Both the position numbers and the translations under genes were made by a program. A stretch of DNA of 64,000 bases from Hygrocybe punicea (Eukaryota; Basidiomycota; Agaricomycetes; Agaricales; Hygrophoraceae): NCBI GenBank assembly GCA_963556145.1, contig OY744470.1, forward strand, positions 186,001 through 250,000. The letters are read 5' to 3'. How positions within the stretch are numbered: position 1 is the first letter of the stretch; every line of letters begins with the position of its first letter. Below the pieces are notes generated by a model that saw only the letters and a list, made by a program, of their open reading frames with translations, was not told where the DNA came from and did not search any database. Shown piece after piece: positions 55,350 through 64,000 of this stretch.

Positions 55350-56142
55350 TATGAATACAATGATAATATATATAAAAGACATAACCAAACGTAACGAAAT
55401 GAAATGAAATGACAAGACATAATGAAATAGAAAATAGAATAAAGGGAGATACAACTGGTGTATGAATAGAAAGATAAAGAAATGGACGAACAACCGGTGA
55501 CCCTCCACTCCCAGTAGTCCAGCAACTGAGTCCTGCCCGAAAAATATAGCGCTTGCCCCGGTTGAAATGGAGTGATGTTCGGCATCACTCCTGGCCCGTC
55601 CATCCTCCAGACGAATCCGTTGTCGATCGATTGTAAATGTATGGTAGTACGGAATGGCTAGTATAAGCCGTTTTCTACATGCAAATACTTCAGTACAGGC
55701 ATATAATGAATATAAAAATGAAGTGTTACTTAGTGGTTTTTTTTTCTTGAAGGGAGGATGGAGTGACCATTCATAGCGTCGGATAGAATTTTTTTACAAT
55801 TTATTGCACTGTGGCATAGCAAAAAAAAGGAGTGGGCACTACAGACCCATAGTGGCAGACTAGAGGAAAGAAGAGACGGATTGTGCAAATGTACAGCTAT
55901 GACCCTGGAAAACACGTGACCGGCACATGTTTTCTCATGTGACCTGAGTAAACAGTCTAGACCGAATAAGTATCGATACTATTGCAGATCTGTACCCGAT
56001 ATAGCTTCAAGACCCTGAAGAACCAAGGGAATGGTAAAATCCCGATTTGATCGATCAGACAACCTTAAATCGAATTTGAAATACATCATCCCAATATAGC
56101 AAGGCCAGGGCCAGTTTAGTTCTGGACCCACAGGGACCTATT
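55350..56142 (+). other. Spacer of gypsy copy 2 between pogo insert and extra ORF
   Basis: Diverged counterpart of 6158-6940. Relative to copy 1, many CpG sites read TpG or CpA here (for example CGAATAAGCATCGG versus CGAATAAGTATCGA). Confidence 0.7.
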
Positions 56143-56871
56143 GTGACACAATGTCCCACATTAGTATTGCTTGACCCACCATTCCGGTTCCCCCACAAAT
56201 ATTTTCCCTTAACGTCTCCTGTTACATCAACTGCACTGCTATTCCGCTCAGCGCTTCAGCACTACCAGATGCCCATATACCGTAATCCATATCATACTAT
56301 GACATCATACTCCAGTCCTTCACCTTCTCCATCTATGGATATTCCTCTACACCGTCTCGATTTATCATGCTTATTCGATACTCCCACCGAATACGATACG
56401 GACTTCTTTACCAAACCAACTAGTCTCGCTCAGACACCACCGCTACCCCCTTCGGAATCTGACAAATACATCAATTTCAAATCTGTGAACGTACGAGGTG
56501 TTGACTGTCTGCCGCCGGACGATTTCGACTTTTTCATGGATAGTCTTCCCAACTTTCCTATGCTACCAACCACTGTCCCTTCACAATCCATACCCTTAGA
56601 CCCAGAGTTTAGAGAATGGCTCGAATTGCCTCCTTCATTTTCCACAAATCATATCCACCCAACTTCCTCTTGCCGCAATCATTTCGAACACCCTGCAATT
56701 CCGGCATTATTTCCTAAGCCACTACAAAAGAAGCGCACTCAACCTAAGTACCACCTCAAGGCGCTACTAAATGCTATGAAGAAGAACATGGATCAGTTAA
56801 AGGCAGAAGGAGTTGATGTACAAGATTGGGAGGAATTCTTTGGAAAGATGGAGAAGAAGTTAAAAGAATAG
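56143..56871 (+). CDS. Extra ORF of gypsy element, copy 2 (242 aa)
   Basis: Same length and frame as 5429-6157, about 10% different in amino acids. Many differences are those made by C-to-T or G-to-A at CpG: Arg to His, Cys or Gln, Ser or Pro to Leu, Ala to Thr, Asp or Glu to Asn or Lys. Yet no stop or indel has arisen in 242 codons. The acidic DDFDFFMDSLPNFPM block and the DWEEFFGKM tail are unchanged. Function unknown. Confidence 0.72.
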   Translation: MTQCPTLVLLDPPFRFPHKYFPLTSPVTSTALLFRSALQHYQMPIYRNPYHTMTSYSSPSPSPSMDIPLHRLDLSCLFDTPTEYDTDFFTKPTSLAQTPPLPPSESDKYINFKSVNVRGVDCLPPDDFDFFMDSLPNFPMLPTTVPSQSIPLDPEFREWLELPPSFSTNHIHPTSSCRNHFEHPAIPALFPKPLQKKRTQPKYHLKALLNAMKKNMDQLKAEGVDVQDWEEFFGKMEKKLKE

Positions 56872-56958
56872 TAATAATGTAAAAGCTTCTTCTCAAATTA
56901 AAGAGTTGTTTTCTTTTGGTTTCAACTGGGGACAGTTGATTTAATTGTGTTGTGCGGA

Positions 56959-58364
56959 TGTCATGACCCCAAGTGTTTTTGGGTGTAATGTCATGGGTTT
57001 ACCATCAGACCACGGACTTAGATATTTAAGTGCAACACTATGGATGCACACCTACACTCATTAGTACCCATTCTATGCCTTTCCACATTACGCATGCTAG
57101 TGAACAGACACAGATAGCATTTATGCTTACCTTTATATCATTTATTATGGCTTCACTAGCAATGCCCAGACTTAGCCGTTTATGTATGGTGCACAGAGGC
57201 ACATCCCCCACTTATTAGTATTTATTATATATTTCTCTGTATTGCGTGTGCAAGGAGACAAGCCCAACTAGCATTGTTACCTATATTAGCAGTAATGGAT
57301 TGATTACGGATCTTGTTTACTTGTATTGATCAAAAGCGGCTTAGCTAGATGATGGGAAATGATTAGATAAGATATGAACAAGAGGATGATAAGATAATGA
57401 TAAGATAGGATGCCTCAGAGAGTGATTGTGATATTCTGCTCACATAAAGACAATGGTCTATTGTTCTGAGCAGTCCTTTGTTCTAAACAGTCCAAATGGA
57501 GATAGAGCCCATTGTTCACAGCCTCTTTGATGCCATCCATTGTTCTCATGACTCAGTCCTATTGTTCTCACTTTCCCATTGTTCTCAGTCCCCCATTGTT
57601 CTCCAACAGTATAAATAGGGCCCCCAAATTCCAGTAGTCAGTAGGATTTCCCCCCTCACCACTCAGTAGTCACTCTTAGTTGGGTTCACACAGTGTGATC
57701 CCTCATTCTCTTAGTACTAGTAGTTACTCATTGTAGTAGCTAGTGCTTGCAATCCAGTCTAGTTCACCCTTATTCTATCATTCTCTGAGTTCCCCTTGTC
57801 ATCAAGGAGAATTTACCCAGTTCACTCAGTCCAATCAATTCATTAGTCAGCATTAGTCAGCTAGATACATTTCTAAGGTTAAGGTTTTATCTTAAATAGA
57901 TACACTTCTAAGGTTAAGGTTTCATCCTAAACAAAACAGAGTATTCAAAAGGTATTAAAGATATCCCTGAACTAGTAGCCAATGTGCGTTTGAAGCTTCG
58001 GATTTAAGTCAGATATTATAATACTCAGAGATACTCTTGATTGAATAGGCCCTGTAGCCAAAACAGTCCATATTCAACTGGTGAATATTGTTATCAGTAT
58101 TCATTAGTTCATATTTTTATATTCCAGTAGTGAATATTAGTATTTTCAGTACATCACACACCCAATTGCTATTCATCCCTACTCAAAGTCTCAATTCTTA
58201 ATTGAAGAGACCTCACTATTACATTCTATTGATTCATATAGTACATATACCCACAAACCCCTTCCTGATAGGTTATTTAAATATTAAAAACCCACGAACA
58301 ACAAGAAGGTACCTGAACAAAGTCAACTCCGGTAATTCTTGGTGAAACAAACATTCACATAACA
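56959..58364 (+). repeat. 3' LTR of gypsy copy 2
   Basis: 1406 bp, TGTCATGACC...CACATAACA. Nearest to 19385-20790 at diagnostic sites. Followed by TCGG (58365-58368). Confidence 0.95.
57450..57622 (+). promoter_or_regulatory. LTR promoter with seven ATTGTTCT motifs and TATA box
   Basis: Seven copies of YWTTGTTCWV in ~150 bp end directly before CAACAGTATAAATAGGGCC. The array and TATA are conserved in all three LTRs. The copy closest to TATA is CATTGTTCTCC, 4 nt before CAGTATAAATAG. Confidence 0.7.
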
Positions 58365-59194
58365 TCGGATCCAAACGAGCCAGCCAGCACCCATGGATCG
58401 CAGTCTGGTCGGCATCATCCTAGGCGGTCATACACGAAACTATGCCAGGACCAAATCATGTGAGGACAGGCAGAGATGATGCGCATATGGATAACAAGGG
58501 TGGTGGCCACATATATGAAATGGAAGACAAAGATGAACAAGAGGCACAAATGGAGGTGAAGACGGGAACGAGGCGACAACGGGCGAGAGTAACAGTGGGC
58601 GAGGGCGAGGATGACAGCAGGCAAGGATGACGACAGGTGGGGATAATGACAATGATGCCCCAGATGAGGCCAACATAGGGTGGGGTCAAGACGAAAAGGA
58701 ATACCTCCCCCGCTCACAGCTGACATTATTATACTAATGGACTTTGAGCAGGCTAGATGCGACCCGGAAGACCAACGGCGAGGGCCCACAGGCCTATCTG
58801 CCATCGCTGCACCCCACCATTCCGCCACCTTGTCAAGCCCACAGTTGACGACTGCAATCTCAATTTTCACAATATCCATCGATTTCGCCAGCAGGATTCT
58901 CCTGATATTGGTACTATGATACCTCGACATCATCCACTTCGACTTCAACGCCGGCTTGCTCACCCTCCTCATCCTCCTCCTTTGGACTCTCCCCGAAATG
59001 ATGTGAATGCCAGCTGAGGTGGAGTCATCCACTGAGACAACAACACCAGGCCTGGAGAGCAGCGGGGACGTGCTCCTGCTGTTCCTGGGTTGGATGGGCA
59101 CAAATGGCCAGCATGAGCTGTGCCATCTGAATGTGTGAGTTTCCCTTGCATTTTTTTCTTTCGTTTGCTGTTGATTCACACTTGGCCATCCCAG
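58365..59194. other. No firm gene; possible upstream exons of SAP-domain fragment
   Basis: GC-richer than the surroundings. Frames are open on both strands by composition. A plus-strand segment near 59080-59140 (LFLGWMGTNGQHELCHLN) followed by GTGAGTTT could be the exon before 59195. Nothing else recognised. Confidence 0.35.
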
Positions 59195-59428
59195 CAACAA
59201 GCCACTCTAAAAGAGTGGTGCCAAGAATTTAGGCTCCCCATCTCAGGGAATGCCGCAATGCTACGCAAGTGGCTGACGACATTCAGTGGGGACCGAGAGG
59301 CGTGGAAAAAGTGAGTATCTTCCTGCTTTGCCTTTGCCTGCTGACCCATTGACCACACACCCATGTTTATCATTTCCAGCCTCATAGCCGGTGTGAAACA
59401 AGGTCTTGTTTCGTTGGCCAAGAATTGA
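59195..59428 (+). pseudogene. SAP-domain gene fragment
   Basis: Exon 59195-59310 (ATLKEWCQEFRLPISGNAAM, LRKWLTTFSGDREAWK) and exon 59380-59428 join across a 69-bp GTGAGT...TCCAG intron. The L-K-x-x-C-x-E-x-x-L-P-x-S-G-N-K/A pattern is that of the SAP DNA-binding helix-turn-helix common in basidiomycete KDZ-transposon and hypothetical proteins, and the following W-K-N-L-x-x-G-V matches the conserved post-SAP segment. The frame then ends (TGA 59426), earlier than in longer relatives. The start is not visible. Confidence 0.55.
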
Positions 59429-60058
59429 AATACAGAGATTGACTTGGTCGGCAAGAGTCTGAAAATCAATAAAATTATTGGCACTGGTTCCATGTTTTCT
59501 TATATAACCCTGATCAGAATTTTATTGTTCACAAGGTATCTTTATCACCTACCAATACATGATATCACATCAGTGCATTACTCTATCGTGGGGCCTTGTG
59601 ATTGCTCCATGTGCAGGCAAAGTCACTGGATGACGGCCCCCACCTGGAGATTCACTCAGATCAGGGTACAGTATATCTTGCGGTGATGAGCACGATATTG
59701 TTTGCTCCATGACTTGTTTTGCGGTTGGACACAATAAGTCACAGAAAGGCAGGGAAGGGATAACTGCAGAGAGGGTTCAAGGGATGAAGGAAGCGCTCGG
59801 CACATCAGAGGAGCCGCGATAGTGGATATTCTGAGTTGCGTTTGCTGTGTATAGACCAGTTCTGGCAGAATAACAGTATCTAGGCCATTTCCTCGCATGA
59901 AGTCAGCCTACCAGTGCCATAGCGGTGTGAATCATAGATGCTCGTTTGATGTCTCTTATCGATGTGAGAGTAATCTGGACCTACATACGCTGAAAAGCGA
60001 AAGTATTGGGGATTTAATCACGACGTAAATTCAAACAAACATAGAGATGATTTGCCCT
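59429..60058. other. No recognised gene
   Basis: Short frames only, on both strands. Confidence 0.5.
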
Positions 60059-60480
60059 TCAAGCCAGCACCATCCTGAATTCATAACCCCGGATCCCTAA
60101 TATGCCCATCAGAGATTCATCGGAATCCCCAGTCATGTCGCAATGCCATGCACGTTCTTCATCCAATAATTTTTGAGCAATAGCTTCTCGTTCACCTTCC
60201 TTGAATTGTGGTATAAGTGCCGGATCCATGTCCTTGTAGCCTTTAAATCGAGTGGACTGAGTGATGATCATCAAATCCACGCCTGCCACCTCTCCAACAT
60301 CTTCGAATTTGACACGATAGGGATGAATTTTTTGGAAGATTGACTGCCAGATGGAAGGATAGTCGTCTCTGGGTGAAGCTCTTTACCAGTCAAATGTGAT
60401 GCCCATGTTGCAGTGGTTTCTGGGCTCATTACAAAGCCCCCGATGTGGCTGTAGCGAGGATTCTGCTGTGGCGCTGACTC
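60059..60480 (-). CDS. Hypothetical minus-strand gene fragment
   Basis: A frame ending at 60059 reads FKEGEREAIAQKLLDEERAW and ESLMGILGIRGYEFRMVLA. Upstream pieces (SPETTATWASHLTGKELHPE at ~60420-60370; SKKFIPIVSNSKMLERWQ) lie in other frames and could be earlier exons or frameshifted remnants. Not recognised; composition looks coding. Confidence 0.35.
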
Positions 60481-60763
60481 GGAGGTGCTTCAAGACATGA
60501 ATACTGGATAACTGTGCATCAAGCTAAGATATTTAGCCTTTAGAGCAATGCCACTCACATGATCTTGTGGTGATTCAGATTCAACAGCCGAGCATGTGAT
60601 ACTGTCAGCTAACAATACATTGACTCAGAACAAGCCCAGGACTTGACAGCCGAACGTGAACGTTGGACTTCAGCAGCTTTGTCAAGTTGTTCGTGAGCAC
60701 ACCAGACAGTAGTCTCACTGCTTCAGTCAAAGTTAACTATTGCGTATAGCTATCCATGGCTTC

Positions 60764-61060
60764 GCTTGATGAGCCCATTCAACTGCCGGCTCCGCTGTTG
60801 AATGAAAAATACCACCATCAATTGCGAACCTCATTGCTCAAATTGATCCATGGGTCATCTACCACCTAAAGCAAACTGTATTGTCCGGTATCCATTATGA
60901 GAACCAGCTGTATGGAGTAATAAACTCCTTCCTTATATCCATATTCCCCTTGCAGCGGCACTTCATGGTCGTTCCCCAAGCTCTTATCTGAAGAGCTATG
61001 GATGCAGATGAAGTTAATGAAGATCTCGGAAACATCTCAATAGGGATTAGGGAAAGCTGA
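60764..61060 (+). pseudogene. Remnant of an Agaricomycete hypothetical family (YGVIN...PQA type)
   Basis: Reads LNEKYHHQLRTSLL, then after a frame change YENQLYGVINSFLISIF, PLQRHFMVVPQALI, a TGA (60989-60991), and DADEVNEDLGNISIG. These blocks in this order occur in multicopy mushroom proteins of unknown function that end in a PDFVVV-type motif; that end is not seen here. The TGA is again explicable as CGA-to-TGA. Confidence 0.5.
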
Positions 61061-61574
61061 AATCGGAAACATAAGTCCTCCTTGTTCTATTTTCTGCCTC
61101 TTCAATGCCAGGCATGACTTGCAGGGTTCAAAACATCCATTTCGTATCTCACTGAATCCCATGCAAATTGACTTGCCTGGCCCATATTCGTCATGTAACT
61201 CAGCAGTATTGCGGACGCGCAACTTGTCTCTGTCCTCTTCTTTCATTTGTGCAGCCTTGATCTTCCAGAAAGTGAAGATTAATGAAGAAGACTGCATTAT
61301 GGTTGCTGATCAAGGTGCCCAGCTGGTGATGGAGGTGGCGGAAACATCGGTCGAGGGTTTCCCCAGGAAAACCCTTGACATAGCTTCAAACGGCGGAGTT
61401 GCCAAACAAACATGCCCTTCGAATTCTCAGATCTCAGATCTCTGCACTGAGGTCTACTGCCCAACCTGGTTGCAGTTGGACGATCCCCAACCAGTGGCCT
61501 TACTCAGCTACCGCAACCTTGATACCCAAGACTTGCTCGCTGCTCCAACAAACCATGTATACTTGAACTCAACT

Positions 61575-61935
61575 GCTGGGTCCTCGGCGAGGATGTCAAT
61601 CGCATCTTTCCTATCAAGATTAAAGCAATGGAGTCCATCAGTGCCCTCATAAAAGAGATCAAGGAGGAGAAGAAGCAAATTTTCCGAGACAATGACCCCG
61701 ATTCTCTCGTTCTCCGGCAGGTGAACTCATTCTAATCACATAATGCTGACCCTCTGATCATTGCCAGGTTTGTACCTCCGCTGACGAAAATTTACAACAT
61801 GCTTTGCGTGATCTTGGCCTGAATGATAAGAACCAGCTTTTTTCTGTGAAGCACCTGTCCGTGGGCACCCTCCCACCGACGAGCATGTCCATATCATCAT
61901 TCAAGCCATGCTTGCCAGTACATATCGACTCTCGC
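61575..61935 (+). pseudogene. Crinkler-type N-terminal header domain, broken
   Basis: The ubiquitin-like header of Crinkler (CRN) proteins: LNCWVLGEDVNRIFPIKIK, then SISALIKEIKEEKKQIF and DPDSLVLRQV across an intron with GTGAAC...TGCCAG ends (~61721-61767), then NLQHALRDLGLNDKNQL. A frame change follows before the terminal HPPTDEHVHIII block. In intact family members the header is followed by an NTPase/nuclease body; none is here. No ATG precedes the header in frame, so the start is lost as well. A body of the matching type lies at 34236-37476 but belongs to a different locus. Described only. Confidence 0.7.
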
Positions 61936-62122
61936 TGTATCACTATATCCCATACTCTACTCACATTGAGACCACAGATGACAACGGCAACTGAGCTCAC
62001 TCCAGTGAATTTTGACAGTTTCTACAAATTACAGATCGTGAGTATTCTTTTATGGTGAGTGGGCTCAAAAATCTGATTACCTTCCAATCTGTTCGAGAAG
62101 TTGTACTACCCCCAGATGATTT

Positions 62123-62380
62123 TCAATACCCATTCATGACCTCTGACCGAGCATCAGCAAAACTGACCCCCTTGTCTTCTTTAGACGAATTTCTGGTGAT
62201 ATGATGGAATATCTTGAGCACGGAGTCTTTCCTCATGGAGCCTGCCTTGGAGACGGGTTTTTGCTGCTTGTTTGGTGCTGGTGGACGCAGAGACGGTCTG
62301 GAGTCTTTGTCTGTGCTTGGCTTGGGAGAAGGTGAGTCGCTCAGCCGACTTTTTTTAGCGCCTGACTTGGCCTTAGGCAT
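62123..62380 (-). CDS. Small basic hypothetical protein
   Basis: 85 codons from ATG 62380. Lys/Ser/Pro-rich (PKAKSGAKKSRLSDSPSPKP) followed by SVLKIFHHITRNSSKEDKGV and ending ARSEVMNGY. Looks like a disordered basic N-terminal exon. A short GGATGGMGGATGGC tract lies just upstream (62384-62440). No homolog recognised, and it could be one exon of a longer gene. Confidence 0.35.
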   Translation of the reverse strand: MPKAKSGAKKSRLSDSPSPKPSTDKDSRPSLRPPAPNKQQKPVSKAGSMRKDSVLKIFHHITRNSSKEDKGVSFADARSEVMNGY

Positions 62381-62560
62381 GGGGATGGATGGCGGATGGC
62401 AGACAGCAGAGGAAAGCTGGCAGACAGTGGATGGTGGATGGGATAATTCAAGAAAATGGTACGGGATGACTTTTCGCGTCACCCGAAATTGTACTCAATT
62501 CTTCTTTACAGATTTAATCGCCAAATATATTACTGTTGTGAAAATGAGACAAAATGCTTA

Positions 62561-63262
62561 CAGCCATTTTAGTAATTGATGGCAGTAACTGGATTTTTTT
62601 TCATCAATTGAGAAATTTGGACTTAGTGGAATTGCCAGTGCTGAATCTTGTATCTCATGAAATACTGTATGGATTGAGATGGTTATAGAGGGAAAGTTAT
62701 ACTATTTCTTAAGGGCTATCTACTCCTATCATTACATTTGGACAATATTTAGTGTTTGGTGACTTGTGGATGAAACAAAAGGTAAACCAGTACTTTTTGA
62801 CACCCAAAATGATATTGTCAAATTATGCTATCAAATGAGCTATGTTTGTCTGCATTAGGCTTGAAATATTACATGAATTTTAAATGTTGGCTCCAAGGAC
62901 AAAAATAAAGGAAAACACTGTATTTGTACTTCTAGCCCTTGAAAAACTGAAGAAGTTTCTCCCTACAATCTTTTTCATATAAGCTCATTTGATAGCATAA
63001 TTTGACAATATCATTTTGGGTGTCAAAAAGTACTGGTTTACCTTTTGTTTCATCCACAAGTCACCAAACACTCAATATTGTCCAAATGTAATGATAGGAG
63101 TAGATAGCCCTTAAGAAATAGTATAACTTTCCCTCTATAACCATCTCAATCCATACAGTATTTCATGAGATACAAGATTCAGCACTGGAAATTCCACTAA
63201 GTCCAAATTTCTCAATTGATGAAAAAAAATCCAGTTACTGCCATGAATTACTAAAACGGCTG
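62561..63262. mobile_element. Fold-back MITE with 281-bp arms
   Basis: Left arm 62561-62841 and right arm 62982-63262 are inverted copies differing at only a few positions, around a 140-bp centre. TA duplication at 62559-62560 and 63263-63264. Termini CAGCCRTTTTAGTAATT resemble the CAGCTGTTTT ends of the two mariner-type elements. No coding capacity. Confidence 0.95.
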
Positions 63263-63264
63263 TA

Positions 63265-63395
63265 ATCCCTGTACCCATAGTTTTGCCCTCAGGAACCAGA
63301 TTGAGTGGGGTAATGAGATTTGTACTCCCTCCTCCATCCTTGTTGTAGTACTTCAAATACAGGATATGATCCACCTTCCCACTCACTTTCACAGA
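63265..63395 (-). CDS. Possible hypothetical exon beside the MITE
   Basis: Minus-strand frame reads KVSGKVDHILYLKYYNKDGG then STNLITPLNLVPEGKTMGTG and enters the MITE, which would truncate it. Composition looks coding; not recognised. Confidence 0.3.
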
Positions 63396-64000
63396 CTTAG
63401 CTGAAATTGGTTAAATTCACCACGTACAAACATGGTCAGAATTTACTTGAAACGGATTCCTTAGAATTGCTAACTGAAGGAAAAAATTGGTTGAATTCAC
63501 CACAGTTAAAATACAAACATGGGTGAAATGCCTGCCCAACATTTCAAAACACCCCCATTTCCATTTTGACATTTGTTTATTGACTTGCTACAATTGCTTA
63601 TCATGCATTGTAATAGTACTACTAGCTTTCAAGCACCACCTTGGATTCACATGTAACCGCTTCGTGGATTGCTTAGCAAATTGGCACGTCACCTGACACA
63701 TCGATTACAAAGAGATGACTCAGCCAACACTATGCCAGATATGGTATATTGCTTATGTAACTCACTGCACACTGTTGTTGCACCAGCAAATAATGATATG
63801 CTTATAGCCAGACAACCAGACCGGACAATCCCACGCTGTCAATTGTACGGTCAATTATGACCAAATAGCTTTGTAATCAGCATCCGGACCATGTTGATTG
63901 GCCCAGTATTCATGTAGATATGGAGGGGTCTTTCTGAAATGCACAATTTCCATTTTGGAACAAGTAAGCCACAGTGGAAAAATCACGGTATTGTACGGTC
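63396..64000. other. No recognised gene
   Basis: AT-rich. A short imperfect direct repeat (GGTTRAATTCACCAC...TACAAACATGG) occurs at ~63407-63435 and ~63489-63522. Nothing else seen. Confidence 0.5.

Larger units (their letters stand above)
46894..58364 (+). mobile_element. Ty3/gypsy retrotransposon, copy 2, 5'-truncated, with pogo insert
   Basis: The same element as 3943-20790, in opposite orientation, missing its 5' LTR, gag and most of the protease extension. It begins abruptly at 46894 (equivalent to ~12435 of copy 1). From there to 52108 it is essentially identical to copy 1, sharing its nonsense codon, RT substitution and frameshift. From 52109 on it is ~10% diverged and interrupted by a pogo transposon at 52393-55347. 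It ends with a 1406-bp LTR. Confidence 0.95.

Noticed and set aside
58415..59200. 261-codon minus-strand frame
   Set aside because: It runs antisense to the region before the SAP exon. Composition-driven, with no recognisable motif and no splice support.

Overview
This window is a repeat-rich, gene-poor stretch of a filamentous basidiomycete genome, almost certainly an Agaricomycete. The signs are many 45-70 bp GT-AG introns, a Ty3/gypsy lineage typical of mushroom-forming fungi, Fot1/pogo and IS630-type Tc1/mariner transposons, and multicopy Agaricomycete protein families (a multi-pass membrane family, SAP and Crinkler-type domains, and P-loop NTPase plus nuclease proteins). I cannot name the genus. 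No rRNA, tRNA or CRISPR array was recognised.

Layout. 1-3942: decayed retroelement sequence, a Helitron helicase scrap and a 150-bp tandem repeat. 3943-20790: a full-length Ty3/gypsy element on the minus strand (two 1.4 kb LTRs, gag, protease, RT, RNase H-integrase, an extra ORF). A 2.0 kb C-rich non-autonomous LTR element with identical 158-bp LTRs is nested between its gag and protease. 20791-46893: host-like region with one spliced membrane-protein gene, a small zinc-finger gene, and several broken genes: a scrambled Spt5 duplicate, a Mo25/Hym1 relative with an internal deletion, a Crinkler/RHS-type NTPase-nuclease, and repeated hypothetical families. It also holds two mariner-type transposons and several satellites. 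46894-58364: a second, 5'-truncated copy of the gypsy element on the plus strand, carrying a 2955-bp pogo/Fot1 transposon with 27-bp TIRs and a TA duplication. 58365-64000: fragments of SAP, hypothetical and Crinkler-header genes and a 702-bp fold-back MITE.

How the pieces relate. The two gypsy copies are inverted to each other. They share 5.2 kb of virtually identical sequence, including the same pol-inactivating lesions, but diverge abruptly on the 3' side. LTR diagnostic bases and a 4-bp TCGG flank pair the 5' LTR of the first copy with the 3' LTR of the second. The simplest reading is that recombination between the inverted copies inverted the ~26 kb between them.

Most novel candidates: (1) an ASCH/PUA-like domain fused to the integrase C-terminus of the gypsy element; (2) a two-gene mariner transposon in which a convergent, spliced SAM-like passenger gene shares 104-bp TIRs with the transposase; (3) the retrotransposon-mediated inversion. 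CGA-to-TGA stops and CpG-to-TpG/CpA changes recur across the repeats, which suggests methylation-linked decay.
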